24,123 bases of DNA from an uncultured Succinivibrionaceae bacterium (GCA_900539665.1 UQCV01000035.1:1-24123); one strand, 5' to 3'. Shown: positions 8,003-16,066, numbered from the stretch's first letter. Notes: generated by a model not told the origin, from the sequence alone. Numbers and translations: made by a program.

Positions 8003-8041
8003 CTATATTAGTAACCTATATTAGTAACCTATTTTAGTAAC
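8003..8041. repeat. 13-bp tandem repeat, three copies
   Basis: CTATATTAGTAAC occurs at 8003-8015 and 8016-8028, and a copy with one change (CTATTTTAGTAAC) at 8029-8041; a fourth copy starts with CTA. It is noncoding and lies between two minus-strand genes. Confidence 0.85.
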
Positions 8042-8132
8042 CTAATTGGACAAGCAAACTTGATAACCAAACTTGGTAAGCAATTTTATGATAGCTATGT
8101 TATTTTATTAAGCCTGCAATCTGTAAATAAGA

Positions 8133-8190
8133 AGTCGCTAAACGTAGCTTGGGGATTTTCTAAATCCGCTCTTACTAGCATTTAACGACT
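8133..8190. repeat. Branched inverted repeat
   Basis: The outer arms AGTCGCTAAA (8133-8142) and TTTAACGACT (8181-8190) pair with one mismatch or bulge. Inside, GGATTT (8153-8158) and AAATCC (8162-8167) pair around TCT. It lies 29 bases beyond the stop of the DUF285 gene, so it may be that gene's 3' structure, but no U run follows on the minus strand. Confidence 0.45.
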
Positions 8191-8218
8191 AAACTAAAGA
8201 ATGGAATTCAAAGCTTAC

Positions 8219-9556
8219 TTAGTTTGCCTTTTGGCGCTCTTGATACCACTTTGGTAATTCCTTTAAACTTGAAGCACCTGCAAAAATTCCATCCATGGAA
8301 ATTACGTTGGCTACATGCCAAGAATTTAAGTCTTGATTAAAACTTTTAGCGCGGTTAAACATTTCATTCATGTTGGTCACCTTCCCAGTATCAAAACTCT
8401 TTAAGTCTTGATTAAAAGATGAAGCGTCCTTAAACATGCCTTCCATACTAAGCACACTACCAGTTTGCCACTTAGTTAATGGTTGATTAAAGGAAACTGC
8501 TTTTTCAAACATGCTTGCCATGGTAGTGACTTTGCTAGTATCCCAAGCACCAATGGCCCCTTGAAAAGCCACGGCCATTAAAAACATTTGGTTCATGTTA
8601 GTAACGTTGGTGGTTTGCCAAGTATTTAAATCCTGGTTAAAGGAAGAAGCTTGTTTAAACATGCTTTCCATAGTGGTAACCTTAGCGGTATTCCACTTGT
8701 TTAATGGTTGATTAAAATCACGATCGCCATTAAACATCCCGTCCATACGGGTAACGTTGGCCGTATTCCACGTATTAAGCGGCTGATTAAAGTTGCGGGC
8801 CCCGGCGAACATTTCTTTCATGGAGGTTACCTGAGCGGTGTTCCATTTTCCCAAATCTTGATTAAAGTAAGCCGCCCCATAGAACATACGTTCCATAGTT
8901 TTAACTTTAGAGGTATTCCAATCAGCAATTGGGTGATCGAAGTTTTCCGCGCCCCAAAACATACCTAACATGTTTTCAGCCGCAGAGGTATCCCAGTATT
9001 CGAGCCCCGCGTAATCTCCCCGGCGATCATAACCGGCACACTTTTGAAATTTATCAAGCGAAGCAATTAATTCAGGGCTCATGCCTTGAGCTTTACCAGC
9101 AGCTTTTGACATCATAAATTGGCCCACTGCTTCAGGACTTGCGAACAGCAAGCTAAAGTCTTTAATGTGCTTTGTGTTAATTTCATCGAGCCGCACATTA
9201 TTATTAGCAAGCAAGTGCTCAAGTTCACAACGGTCCTGTGGTTCGTATTTGTAAACGTGAATTTCTAAATTTCGCGCATAGTTTGTAGCAGGTACGACCA
9301 CTTCTTCAAGGCTCGCTTGCGCGTGCTTAGACATATGGTTCGTGCTATCAGTCTCCGCGTCTCCACAACCAGTAACGATTAAAGCGCAGCAACCAACAAG
9401 AACAGAGACACTAATTTCTTTTAGTAGCTTTAGATCAAATTGAAGCTGATGTAGGGCTTTAGGCGCCACTACATTTAATTTATCTTTTTTAAGGATTGTT
9501 CCCCATAGTACCAACATACCGGGTAAACGGGAACGGTTTGAGTTGTTTCCGTGCAT
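8219..9556 (-). CDS. DUF285/PARCEL-repeat surface protein, probable lipoprotein
   Basis: A 445-residue protein. A hydrophobic stretch (about 48-61) ends in the lipobox-like LIVTGC, with Cys64 as the likely lipidated residue. An unusually long 47-residue region precedes it. After a unique region (65-187), ten consecutive 25-residue repeats fill 188-436, each like WNTxxVTxMxxMFxxAxxFNQ. These are the DUF285 (PARCEL, BspA-like) repeats known from Mycoplasma lipoproteins and from surface proteins of gut microbes, where they are thought to be spread by horizontal transfer. Repeats 1, 6 and 10 deviate most. ATG 9554-9556 follows GGAAAG at good spacing, but a GTG about 29 codons in would give a more normal signal peptide. 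It is probably surface-exposed and may take part in adhesion (family-based inference). Confidence 0.88.
   Translation of the reverse strand: MHGNNSNRSRLPGMLVLWGTILKKDKLNVVAPKALHQLQFDLKLLKEISVSVLVGCCALIVTGCGDAETDSTNHMSKHAQASLEEVVVPATNYARNLEIHVYKYEPQDRCELEHLLANNNVRLDEINTKHIKDFSLLFASPEAVGQFMMSKAAGKAQGMSPELIASLDKFQKCAGYDRRGDYAGLEYWDTSAAENMLGMFWGAENFDHPIADWNTSKVKTMERMFYGAAYFNQDLGKWNTAQVTSMKEMFAGARNFNQPLNTWNTANVTRMDGMFNGDRDFNQPLNKWNTAKVTTMESMFKQASSFNQDLNTWQTTNVTNMNQMFLMAVAFQGAIGAWDTSKVTTMASMFEKAVSFNQPLTKWQTGSVLSMEGMFKDASSFNQDLKSFDTGKVTNMNEMFNRAKSFNQDLNSWHVANVISMDGIFAGASSLKELPKWYQERQKAN
8249..8995 (-). repeat. Ten in-frame 75-bp DUF285 repeat units
   Basis: The coding DNA of residues 188-436 is a near-periodic 75-bp array. 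The strand shows TTGATTAAA (Phe-Asn-Gln codons) and the ATG-TTT of Met-Phe once per unit. The last unit is one codon shorter. Such arrays readily expand or contract by recombination. Confidence 0.85.
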
Positions 9557-9589
9557 ACTCTTTCCGACTTCTTTCCGACTATACTCTTT
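9555..9589 (-). promoter_or_regulatory. Duplicated ribosome-binding-site block
   Basis: Upstream of the DUF285 gene, the 10-bp CTTTCCGACT (plus-strand text) occurs at 9560-9569 and 9571-9580, and ATACTCTTT at 9555-9563 and 9581-9589. On the coding strand this gives two successive GGAAAG sequences, the nearer at correct spacing before the ATG. The outer copy leads to TATA rather than ATG. Confidence 0.6.
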
Positions 9590-9814
9590 ACAAAAATGAA
9601 ATTACGCTACCTGCTGTTTAAAACTATCCATGAAAACGTATATCCCAAGCTTTGTTCTACACTTAATCCAGGATAATAAGCTATAAACAAAAACGATAAC
9701 TTTTTATTGTTTTAAGTAATTTTAGTTTTTATAGTTATTTTTGAGACCTTGATCACTAATCTCACAATTTCATTGTTACAGTTCCCACAATTAATTTCAA
9801 GTTGTTAATTATAT

Positions 9815-9830
9815 TTTGATCACTATCACA
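9815..9830. promoter_or_regulatory. Possible FNR/CRP-type operator
   Basis: TTTGA-N6-TCACA at 9815-9830 differs by one base from the CRP half-site pattern TGTGA-N6-TCACA. The overlapping TTGAT-CACT-ATCAC (9816-9829) matches the FNR pattern TTGAT-N4-ATCAA at nine of ten positions. It lies in the divergent region between the DUF285 lipoprotein and the pilin gene. Which regulator, if any, binds is unknown. Confidence 0.4.
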
Positions 9831-9846
9831 GATTTTTTGGTGAAAA

Positions 9847-9885
9847 TTAGGACAAATCCTAACATTGAATTAACGATTGTTAATT
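9847..9885. promoter_or_regulatory. Two adjacent palindromes in divergent region
   Basis: TTAGGA-CAAA-TCCTAA (9847-9862) and AATTAAC-GATT-GTTAATT (9868-9885) are both perfect inverted repeats with four-base loops. The second is followed by a T run and so could also terminate a short plus-strand transcript. Related GTTAATT motifs occur just upstream, near 9792 and 9804. Confidence 0.5.
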
Positions 9886-10236
9886 TTTTGTCTATCACAA
9901 GGTAAAAACATGGTTAAAAAACGCACGGCATACCATAGGTCAAGTGGTCGCACAAGCTTGACACTAACCGAATTCAGGCTATAAAATTTTAGGCATTAAC
10001 ACCAAACATTAACTTTCTTTCAATTTTGGGTTCATGTGACATAATTTGGAACACCTGGTTTTGTTTTTTTTAGATTTGTACCCCCTTCGGAAACACCTTA
10101 CATCTAAAAATCGTGGTTTTACGCAAATTTCGATCTAGTAAAAACATAAATTTAATTTTTGAGACCCAAAACAGACGTATACTTTACAAGAGCCATCGAT
10201 GTGATGGTAAACATAAAGCCTGGCACGGAGGCCCTT

Positions 10237-11016
10237 ATGTCAAAACTTCAAACCCAATCCCATGAGTTCGCTCATGACTTAAACCACTCTTCATCAACCT
10301 CAACTAGCCTCGACGTTTTTGCATTTCAAGCTCAAGCAAAGCCACGAACTGTTCCACAACCTAAAATTCTATCTTTAACTTCAGGCTTTACTCTTATTGA
10401 GCTAGTCGTCGTCATCGTAATTTTAGGTATTTTAGCAGCTGTGGCCGCTCCTAAATTTATGGACCTTAAAAAAGATGCAGTAATCGCTAACTTAAATGGG
10501 CTTAAAGGATCCATAAAGAGCGCTATGCAGCTTACGCAAGCCAAACTGCTGATAAACGGAACATCCAATCTTGGTAATAACAAAGAAGGTCTCTGCAACG
10601 AGACCAAACATGATCCAAACTATTGTGTAGAAATCCAGCCTAGCATATGGATGCGTGTAAAAGCGGGGTACCCCGACACGGCCGAAGTGTATAAAGCTGT
10701 GGATAGCGATGTCTTGGCCTACACCACCACTCGTTGCGAAAAATTAAGTGAAACTCAACAAAAATGCGACGCCGCTTGGTGTTGGTGCGACAAACCTTCT
10801 TCTATTCAAGGTAAAGTAAAACAAAAATACTTAGGCGAAAACTACAATTTAGTAACGAAAAACGATGTTTCCGTATTTTGGCCCCAAGGCTACACTTTTA
10901 ATAGAACAGCTACTACGGATGGATGCTACGTGTTGTACCAGCAAGCGATCGTCGATGCTACTACTCACGCTATTAAAAAGAATCCACATGTAGCTATCGT
11001 TTCAGATGGTTGCTAA
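10237..11016 (+). CDS. Type IV pilin-like protein, MSHA type, long leader
   Basis: A 259-residue prepilin. The cleavage site is SG|FTLIEL with Gly50 before Phe51 and the conserved Glu at mature position 5. The following hydrophobic helix VVVIVILGILAAVAAPKF is typical of MSHA-like pilins (prepilin-type N-terminal methylation domain). The mature protein is about 209 residues and has several Cys, with a C-terminal Cys likely in a disulfide loop. ATG 10237 is chosen because GGAGG at 10227-10231 precedes it by five bases; frame continuity alone would allow an upstream TTG. The result is a 50-residue leader, far longer than the usual 6-25. No other pilus genes are in the window, so assembly needs machinery elsewhere. 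A strong terminator follows at 11072-11102. Confidence 0.9.
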   Translation: MSKLQTQSHEFAHDLNHSSSTSTSLDVFAFQAQAKPRTVPQPKILSLTSGFTLIELVVVIVILGILAAVAAPKFMDLKKDAVIANLNGLKGSIKSAMQLTQAKLLINGTSNLGNNKEGLCNETKHDPNYCVEIQPSIWMRVKAGYPDTAEVYKAVDSDVLAYTTTRCEKLSETQQKCDAAWCWCDKPSSIQGKVKQKYLGENYNLVTKNDVSVFWPQGYTFNRTATTDGCYVLYQQAIVDATTHAIKKNPHVAIVSDGC

Positions 11017-11071
11017 GAACTTTTGCTAAATAGCTAAGTAGCAATAAACACCAAAACACACACGAAAACGA

Positions 11072-11102
11072 AAAAACGCCAAGCTTTAAACTTGGCGTTT
11101 TT
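11072..11102. terminator. Strong bidirectional intrinsic terminator
   Basis: AAAAACGCCAAG (11072-11083) and CTTGGCGTTTTT (11091-11102) form a perfect 12-bp stem with loop CTTTAAA. A/T runs on both sides give a U run on either strand. It serves the pilin gene on the plus strand and the membrane-protein gene at 11174 on the minus strand. Confidence 0.9.
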
Positions 11103-11173
11103 GTTTAGTTCGTTTAGTTTAGCTAGTTTTGTTTAGCCTTTTGTTTTGATTGCGTCTTAAACCTAACAATTGA

Positions 11174-12328
11174 TTAATGACCCATGCTAACTAGAGTTGA
11201 CATGGTTCCCGTAACAAGCGCTGGCACCATAAAAACTACTGCAATGGCACGCCCTTTGGTCCAAAACCTTCTGTTTATGACCTGCATCACGTCATCATCT
11301 TCTATAGCTTGATTTGGTTTCTTTGAGTTTAAGTCCGACATCAATTGACGCGAGATTTTAATCATATGTAGCGTCACCCCAAAACTCATAGCCACCGCAA
11401 GTATCGGAAAACCAACCCCTAAAAACCAAGCTATGTTTTTTAATAGATTGATGTCAGTGTTGTTTAATACCCCTGAGGCATATAAGCCTAAACTGCTTAC
11501 AACGCCTAACCCTAAAAGTTCATACTGCCAGCGACCATGGTTAGCATCCGCCAAACCTATGGCTTGTTCACGTTTGTTTAAAGCTTCTAACTCCGGAATT
11601 TGGGTTAAAAGATCTTTAGCCCCCACTACAGCTACACAACGTTCACCTTTTTTATCCGTGCACGGTTCAATCAAAACCGGCATCCCTGGAAATAATTCGC
11701 ACCCCGACGCCGTCATGCGATCTGAGCCTAAACAAAATCTTCCGTGAGCTTTAAAAACATAAGACACCACAAAAAAATTTTTACTGATTTGGTAATACGC
11801 TGTAATCACCGCTGCAAAACCCACAAACTTTCCGCGGGCGACATAAGTCCCATTTGGTAGTCCGACTCCACAGCAGCGTGAAGTATTAACTGGAGCCGTT
11901 AATACTTGGTTTCTAATAAAAGTGCGCTCTTCACCACTTAAAATATCTAATCTTACTTCCGGCGTGGCTACCGCATACATCCCACGTGGTTCAGCCGTGC
12001 AAACATATAAGCCTTCAGGCATCAACTCTAAAGTTTCTAAAGAACTAGTAGGAAGCTTACATTTGATTTGGGACAAAACCTTTACCACCTGCGAGGCCGT
12101 GTTAAAGATTTCATCTGGAGCAAACTCCTGCTCTAAGCATACGTTGGCCCCAAATGGGAAAATATCTTGATCCGAGGTCACCTCAGCCGAGTTTGCATCA
12201 AGAAGTTCATTACCATTGGCGGAATTTTGGGCGCACTTTGCCTTTTGGGGCTTAGTGGACTGTTGTTCCTCTAAGGCATCAGTTTCTAATTCTGATTTTG
12301 GTTCCTGAGGTAAGTTATTCGTATTCAT
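11174..12328 (-). CDS. Unrecognised membrane protein, Cys-rich soluble domain
   Basis: A 384-residue protein not recognised. Residues 1-55 are polar and Gln/Glu/Ser-rich. A soluble domain (about 60-250) carries scattered Cys (64, 90, 110, 152, 153, 199, 210, 223, 231) and Gly-rich turns such as GVGLPNGTYVARG. Three hydrophobic segments follow at about 268-287, 296-322 and 359-380. There is no signal peptide, so the large domain should be cytoplasmic, where paired Cys would be reduced or bind metal (inference). The start is ATG 12326-12328 with only a weak AGAAG upstream. Its general plan is like that of the gene at 810-1895. It shares the terminator at 11072-11102 with the pilin gene. Confidence 0.78.
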   Translation of the reverse strand: MNTNNLPQEPKSELETDALEEQQSTKPQKAKCAQNSANGNELLDANSAEVTSDQDIFPFGANVCLEQEFAPDEIFNTASQVVKVLSQIKCKLPTSSLETLELMPEGLYVCTAEPRGMYAVATPEVRLDILSGEERTFIRNQVLTAPVNTSRCCGVGLPNGTYVARGKFVGFAAVITAYYQISKNFFVVSYVFKAHGRFCLGSDRMTASGCELFPGMPVLIEPCTDKKGERCVAVVGAKDLLTQIPELEALNKREQAIGLADANHGRWQYELLGLGVVSSLGLYASGVLNNTDINLLKNIAWFLGVGFPILAVAMSFGVTLHMIKISRQLMSDLNSKKPNQAIEDDDVMQVINRRFWTKGRAIAVVFMVPALVTGTMSTLVSMGH

Positions 12329-13121
12329 TGATATATTCTTCTAAAGCTTCTTTAGCGTGAACTTATATAGGGGCTTAGGTCTTAGTCTTAGGTCTTAAAG
12401 GTTTAGATTTAGGAGAGCAAGTTAAACTGATTAGGTAAATTAGTTTAGATAAATTAGTTTAAGTAGGTTAGTTTTATAAAGCTAGAACTACTTTTAAAGC
12501 CAAATCAAACCGCATTTTATTATAGAACATAAGCCTAAAAACCTAGACAAGACACAGCTTTTACCATCTAAAAACCTTACATGCTCCGCATTTTTGCCTT
12601 ATACCCCACTCAAAACACAAGCAAATGTAGCAATCAAACGCAAACACCTGACATAAATCAATGTAATAATCAAGCTTAGACCAATTTTAATAGTAAGGTT
12701 TTAGGTTTAAACGGACGTGAAAAACGATTTTAAAAAATTGAACTACGCATACACCCCCAAAAACTTTTACGATTTACTTCATGCGATTAGCCCAAAGCTT
12801 AAGTTTAAAAGCTGAGGTTTTGAGCAAGATCCATTTTAGGAACAAACCTTTTAACAATAGCGCCTCACCAAGTAAAGAGCATGCTAGAATCACTACAAAA
12901 CCCAAGCTTGGCACAAGAACCCACTCAAACCTAACAACTAAATTAAATTTAACTACAATTTAACTACACTACGCCAAGCTAAATCAGCAAAGCAAAGCTA
13001 GCAAAGTAAAACCACGCCCAATAGACAACACTTAATCCTAAGTGCTCACGCGTCTATCGGTACATATTAAAGATTTTAAAAACCTAGCATTATTTTACGA
13101 TCCGCCAAGCATTAAGTAATT
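12329..13121. other. AT-rich intergenic region with short direct repeats
   Basis: No gene is supported in about 790 bases between two divergent genes. Short direct repeats occur: CTTAGGTCTTA at 12374-12384 and 12387-12397, and TAAATTAGTTTAGA at 12436-12449 with a near copy at 12450-12463. A 60-codon ATG frame at 12781-12963 has no ribosome binding site and a low-complexity product, and is rejected. Confidence 0.6.
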
Positions 13122-13724
13122 ATGAGTTGCCTCACTATGTTCGAACAACAAACCTCAGAATCAAATCTTACCGCCCCTACCGCGAGCAAGAACCAAAATT
13201 CCCAGGCTCAAGCTTTAGGACCGGACTTAAAAACTCAAGTTCTCAATGAAGCTAATTTACCAAATGAAGCTTTATCCGCTAATGCTGTTCTTGCAGCCTC
13301 AACTAACAAGCCATGTGCTCTTGAAGCCACTAAACAAAGCAGTGCAGATAATGCTAAAGATGAAAGCGAGATCTATCTTAGCTATTTTGTTCGACAAATC
13401 AAAACTCTGTGTCGCTTAAGAAGCATCTCATACTCAGAACTTGCCCGCGATAGCGGAGTTTCGCGATCATACCTAAACGATATCCTAGCGGAAAAAGCTA
13501 ATCCCAATCTTAAAATCATGACGCAGATTGCTGAATATTTTGCGTTACCTTTAAGCTACATGCTTAACGCCCCTAAAAAAAGTCACTTAGGCTTAGAGCC
13601 AGGACAGCGACGCTATTTGATTGCCATGACAGAAAACGAATGGTTAACCACCCAAAACGCCCGTTTAAGTCGCATAAATGAAGAATTTAGTAAAAAAAAC
13701 GGACCTCTATTAGAGGAAGAATAA
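13122..13724 (+). CDS. XRE-family transcriptional regulator
   Basis: A 200-residue protein. Residues 1-83 are a disordered Ala/Asn/Ser/Gln-rich extension. A helix-turn-helix of the XRE/Cro-CI type spans about 88-147, with the core SYSELARDSGVSRSYLNDIL at 103-122 and the typical NPNLKIMTQIAEYFALPL following. The C-terminal 50 residues are polar. Such proteins bind operator DNA, often near phage or toxin genes, but no phage gene is seen here. The start is uncertain: ATG 13122 has no good ribosome binding site, and ATG 13137 is an alternative five codons in. The long disordered N-terminus is unusual for this family. Confidence 0.85.
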   Translation: MSCLTMFEQQTSESNLTAPTASKNQNSQAQALGPDLKTQVLNEANLPNEALSANAVLAASTNKPCALEATKQSSADNAKDESEIYLSYFVRQIKTLCRLRSISYSELARDSGVSRSYLNDILAEKANPNLKIMTQIAEYFALPLSYMLNAPKKSHLGLEPGQRRYLIAMTENEWLTTQNARLSRINEEFSKKNGPLLEEE

Positions 13725-13733
13725 ACTTACGGC

Positions 13734-13757
13734 CATTTGGTTACTTCATACCAAATG
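13734..13757. repeat. Perfect 8-bp inverted repeat after XRE gene
   Basis: CATTTGGT (13734-13741) and ACCAAATG (13750-13757) enclose TACTTCAT ten bases after the XRE stop. There is no T run, so it may be an RNA 3' structure or an operator rather than a terminator. Confidence 0.55.
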
Positions 13758-13880
13758 AATTAAGCCAATCTACTTACCACCATGTTACTCGCAACTATAA
13801 TAGCGAGGTCACATCTAGCCAATTTAATGCCTCTAGTCCTAAACATTACTCCGTTTACCCAAAACCAGTTTACTAAAAAC

Positions 13881-13922
13881 AAAGACACTTAAACCTGCGC
13901 TTGTCGGAATTTAAGTGTCTTT
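13881..13922. terminator. Bidirectional intrinsic terminator
   Basis: AAAGACACTTAAA (13881-13893) and TTTAAGTGTCTTT (13910-13922) form a perfect 13-bp stem with a 16-nt loop. It lies between the convergent XRE and epimerase-like genes, with T-rich sequence on either side. Confidence 0.85.
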
Positions 13923-13960
13923 TAATGTCTGTTAGTTAAAAGCTAAATAAGCTTATCGCT

Positions 13961-15400
13961 TTACTTAACTTTTTTAGGGGGCGCAATTTCCTTAAAGGTA
14001 ACCTTTACCCCATCACCTTTAGCTTTGATGCTTTCAATTTTACCGCTATATATATAAGGGGTAAAATCAGTAACCTTTGGATCAAATGGAGCGAAGTAAA
14101 GCACGCTCTTGTTCTGGTTACGGCAAGCGTCATCATTACACTGCGCATAACGAATACCATTAGACACAATTGAACCAATTAATGCGTGTTCTGTTGAGTG
14201 GAACGCACTACGCCAAAGATTAGTCTTCATCCGAGATAAGATTTCGCCATATTCTTTATCTGTTCTGTCATTGATCCAGGTAAAGAGAGTCTTTGGCATA
14301 TCGTATTTGCCTTCTAAGGCTAAAGTCAAAGCGGCTTGGTCAAGTTCAGCATAAACCCACCATGAAGCCGGAGCATGAGTTACGTTTTCGTACCAGCTTT
14401 GATTTTCCGCATCAAAGGCATTGTTTAAGGTTTCTAACATACCCTTTTCGGCAAAGACTTTAAGTTTTGGATCATCTAAACCGCAAGCAGCTAAGTATTC
14501 CATCCAGAAAGCCTTGCAGCTATGGCCATAATCCATGTGACGGCCAGTAGCTTCATCGTAGCAAGATTCATTGTCGATACAGCCTTGGAATCTATTATGC
14601 TTCTTGTCGTAGAACTTAACGTTGATAATATCAACGGTTCTCTTAATTACATTTGACCATTCTTGAGTTTTTGCTTCCGGTACTAAACGCCAACATAAGA
14701 TTAAGTAAGCGTTCATCTGGTCGAGCTGAGCCACTAATTCAAGCTGTTCTTTACGATTGTTCAATGGTGCAAAATCTTCGAGCACCCAACGGAGGAGACC
14801 TTCCTTTTCATCATAGTAGGTATCGTAAATGTATTTTTGGGTTTTCATAATAACATCAATGATCTTTGGATCATGAGTTAAGTATGCATTCATCGCAAGT
14901 CCAATAATTGCGTATGGTAAATCCTGAGTTGTACGGGTGAGACGTGGTTCATTTACCGGTTTGTCATCTTTAAATAAAAGCTTAAAGCCCCCTTCTGGAT
15001 CCATCGCACTAAGAATATGCTTAACGCCGGCTTGATGTAATTCTAAATACTTAGGGTTCCCCGTAAGGTTATATAGCGCCCCATAACCAAAAGTCTGACG
15101 AGACTGCATGCGTAGGAAGTCAAACTGCATTGCCTCTCTACCCCATTTAGGAATAGAAGTTTCAGGCGGGCAAGCTTTTTGGTTTCTTAAAGTACCATCG
15201 TTGCAACGCCAGGTTGGGAAGTTACCAACAGGGGTTCCAAGGGCATCAGGGTGTAACCAGTACTTACCTAACAAGTTAGCATGCTCTTGCCACATAGCTT
15301 CGCTTGGAAGATTAGCAAGATCTGTTTTAGCTTGAGCGCAAGTAGCGGCCGCCATAGTGGCGATTATAGTGGCCAAAGCCATAGTTTTAAGCTTAATCAT
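13961..15400 (-). CDS. Exported AGE-family epimerase-like protein
   Basis: A 479-residue protein with a signal peptide (residues 1-24, MIKLKTMALA then an alanine-rich core; predicted cut AQA|KT). The mature part looks like the alpha6/alpha6-barrel AGE (N-acylglucosamine 2-epimerase/cellobiose 2-epimerase) family. It has RQTFGYGALYNLTGNPKYL near 100-118, DYGHSCKAFWMEYLA with the conserved His, and HSTEHALIGSIVSNGIRY near the C-terminus. AGE enzymes interconvert sugars at C2, but most are cytoplasmic, so an exported form is notable. Cys pairs (CNDGTLRNQKAC, CIDNESC, CNDDAC) fit disulfides in the periplasm. GGTGA precedes the ATG by seven bases. It stands alone on the minus strand, and its substrate cannot be told. 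Confidence 0.82.
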   Translation of the reverse strand: MIKLKTMALATIIATMAAATCAQAKTDLANLPSEAMWQEHANLLGKYWLHPDALGTPVGNFPTWRCNDGTLRNQKACPPETSIPKWGREAMQFDFLRMQSRQTFGYGALYNLTGNPKYLELHQAGVKHILSAMDPEGGFKLLFKDDKPVNEPRLTRTTQDLPYAIIGLAMNAYLTHDPKIIDVIMKTQKYIYDTYYDEKEGLLRWVLEDFAPLNNRKEQLELVAQLDQMNAYLILCWRLVPEAKTQEWSNVIKRTVDIINVKFYDKKHNRFQGCIDNESCYDEATGRHMDYGHSCKAFWMEYLAACGLDDPKLKVFAEKGMLETLNNAFDAENQSWYENVTHAPASWWVYAELDQAALTLALEGKYDMPKTLFTWINDRTDKEYGEILSRMKTNLWRSAFHSTEHALIGSIVSNGIRYAQCNDDACRNQNKSVLYFAPFDPKVTDFTPYIYSGKIESIKAKGDGVKVTFKEIAPPKKVK

Positions 15401-15420
15401 TAGTCATTCACCGTTTTTAA

Positions 15421-15437
15421 AATTGTTATTTACAATT
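15421..15437. promoter_or_regulatory. AATTGT-N5-ACAATT palindrome, candidate operator
   Basis: AATTGT (15421-15426) and ACAATT (15432-15437) are perfect arms around TATTT, 21 bases upstream of the AGE-family start codon. The position suits an operator or an mRNA hairpin near the ribosome binding site. Confidence 0.4.
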
Positions 15438-15461
15438 GGCCTCAAAAAATTGACCGACTTC

Positions 15462-15506
15462 GTTTTAACTTTTTAGGTTTTAACTTTTTAGGTTTTAACT
15501 TGTAGG
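15462..15506. repeat. 15-bp tandem repeat, three copies
   Basis: GTTTTAACTTTTTAG occurs at 15462-15476 and 15477-15491, and a diverged copy at 15492-15506. It lies upstream of the AGE-family gene, in its probable promoter zone. Confidence 0.75.
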
Positions 15507-15926
15507 CATTAACTTATATGCTTTAAATTACAGCGCCTTATATTAAAGCGCTCCAAGTCCATTTCCACTGAAACATCTGGTTTTTCATGCGTTTGCAAAA
15601 CTTGTGTAAACTAGGCTTTAACTATGTTTAAACTTAGCTTAAGCCTAACATAAACCATCCTCAACCAATCCCAAACATTGATTTTAGCTATCGATTTAAG
15701 CCTAATTATCAGCGTTTAAAGACCGATTAAAGCGATTTTTAAAAGCATAAAAACGCATCTTTTTTTGCTAAAAACCTTAGCCATCTTAAACGTAATGACC
15801 CTAAAATTATGGCGGAAATCTCACATATCTACACTTTTATTCTTGCGCTTTGGTAATCGTTTTTTAAATCACATGCCTGAACACGTTTTTAGTCTTGCTA
15901 AACCAAGATTAAATCGCCCTTTAGCG

Positions 15927-15965
15927 AAAAAAAAGCCACCATAAGCTTTAGTCGTTACTGGTGGC
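15927..15965 (-). terminator. Intrinsic terminator, minus strand
   Basis: GCCACCA (15935-15941) pairs with TGGTGGC (15959-15965) over a 17-nt loop. Eight A (15927-15934) give an eight-U tail on the minus strand. It acts as a second, downstream terminator for the hydrolase/CMD-cupin transcript. Confidence 0.75.
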
Positions 15966-16041
15966 AAATAAGGAAAAATAAACCATAAGACAAATAGAAG
16001 AAATAAAATCACCACACCTATTTATGATTTAGGTTTAAATA

Positions 16042-16066
16042 AAGATCTACACTGAATGTAGATCTT
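16042..16066 (-). terminator. Hairpin terminator after CMD-cupin gene
   Basis: AAGATCTACA (16042-16051) and TGTAGATCTT (16057-16066) form a perfect 10-bp stem with loop CTGAA, 30 bases past the stop of the minus-strand gene. TTTATTTAAA follows on that strand. Confidence 0.75.

Larger units (their letters stand above)
7825..8218. other. Intergenic region with tandem repeat and branched inverted repeat
   Basis: No gene is supported. The region holds a 13-bp tandem repeat (8003-8041) and a branched inverted repeat (8133-8190). A 19-codon frame at 7952-8011 has AGGA only three bases before its ATG and is not called. Confidence 0.6.

Noticed and set aside
7952..8011. 19-codon frame (MEEALRRRFRV...)
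   Set aside because: The AGGA is only three bases from the ATG and there is no other support for translation.
12781..12963. 60-codon plus-strand frame
   Set aside because: No ribosome binding site, low-complexity basic product, no recognised similarity.
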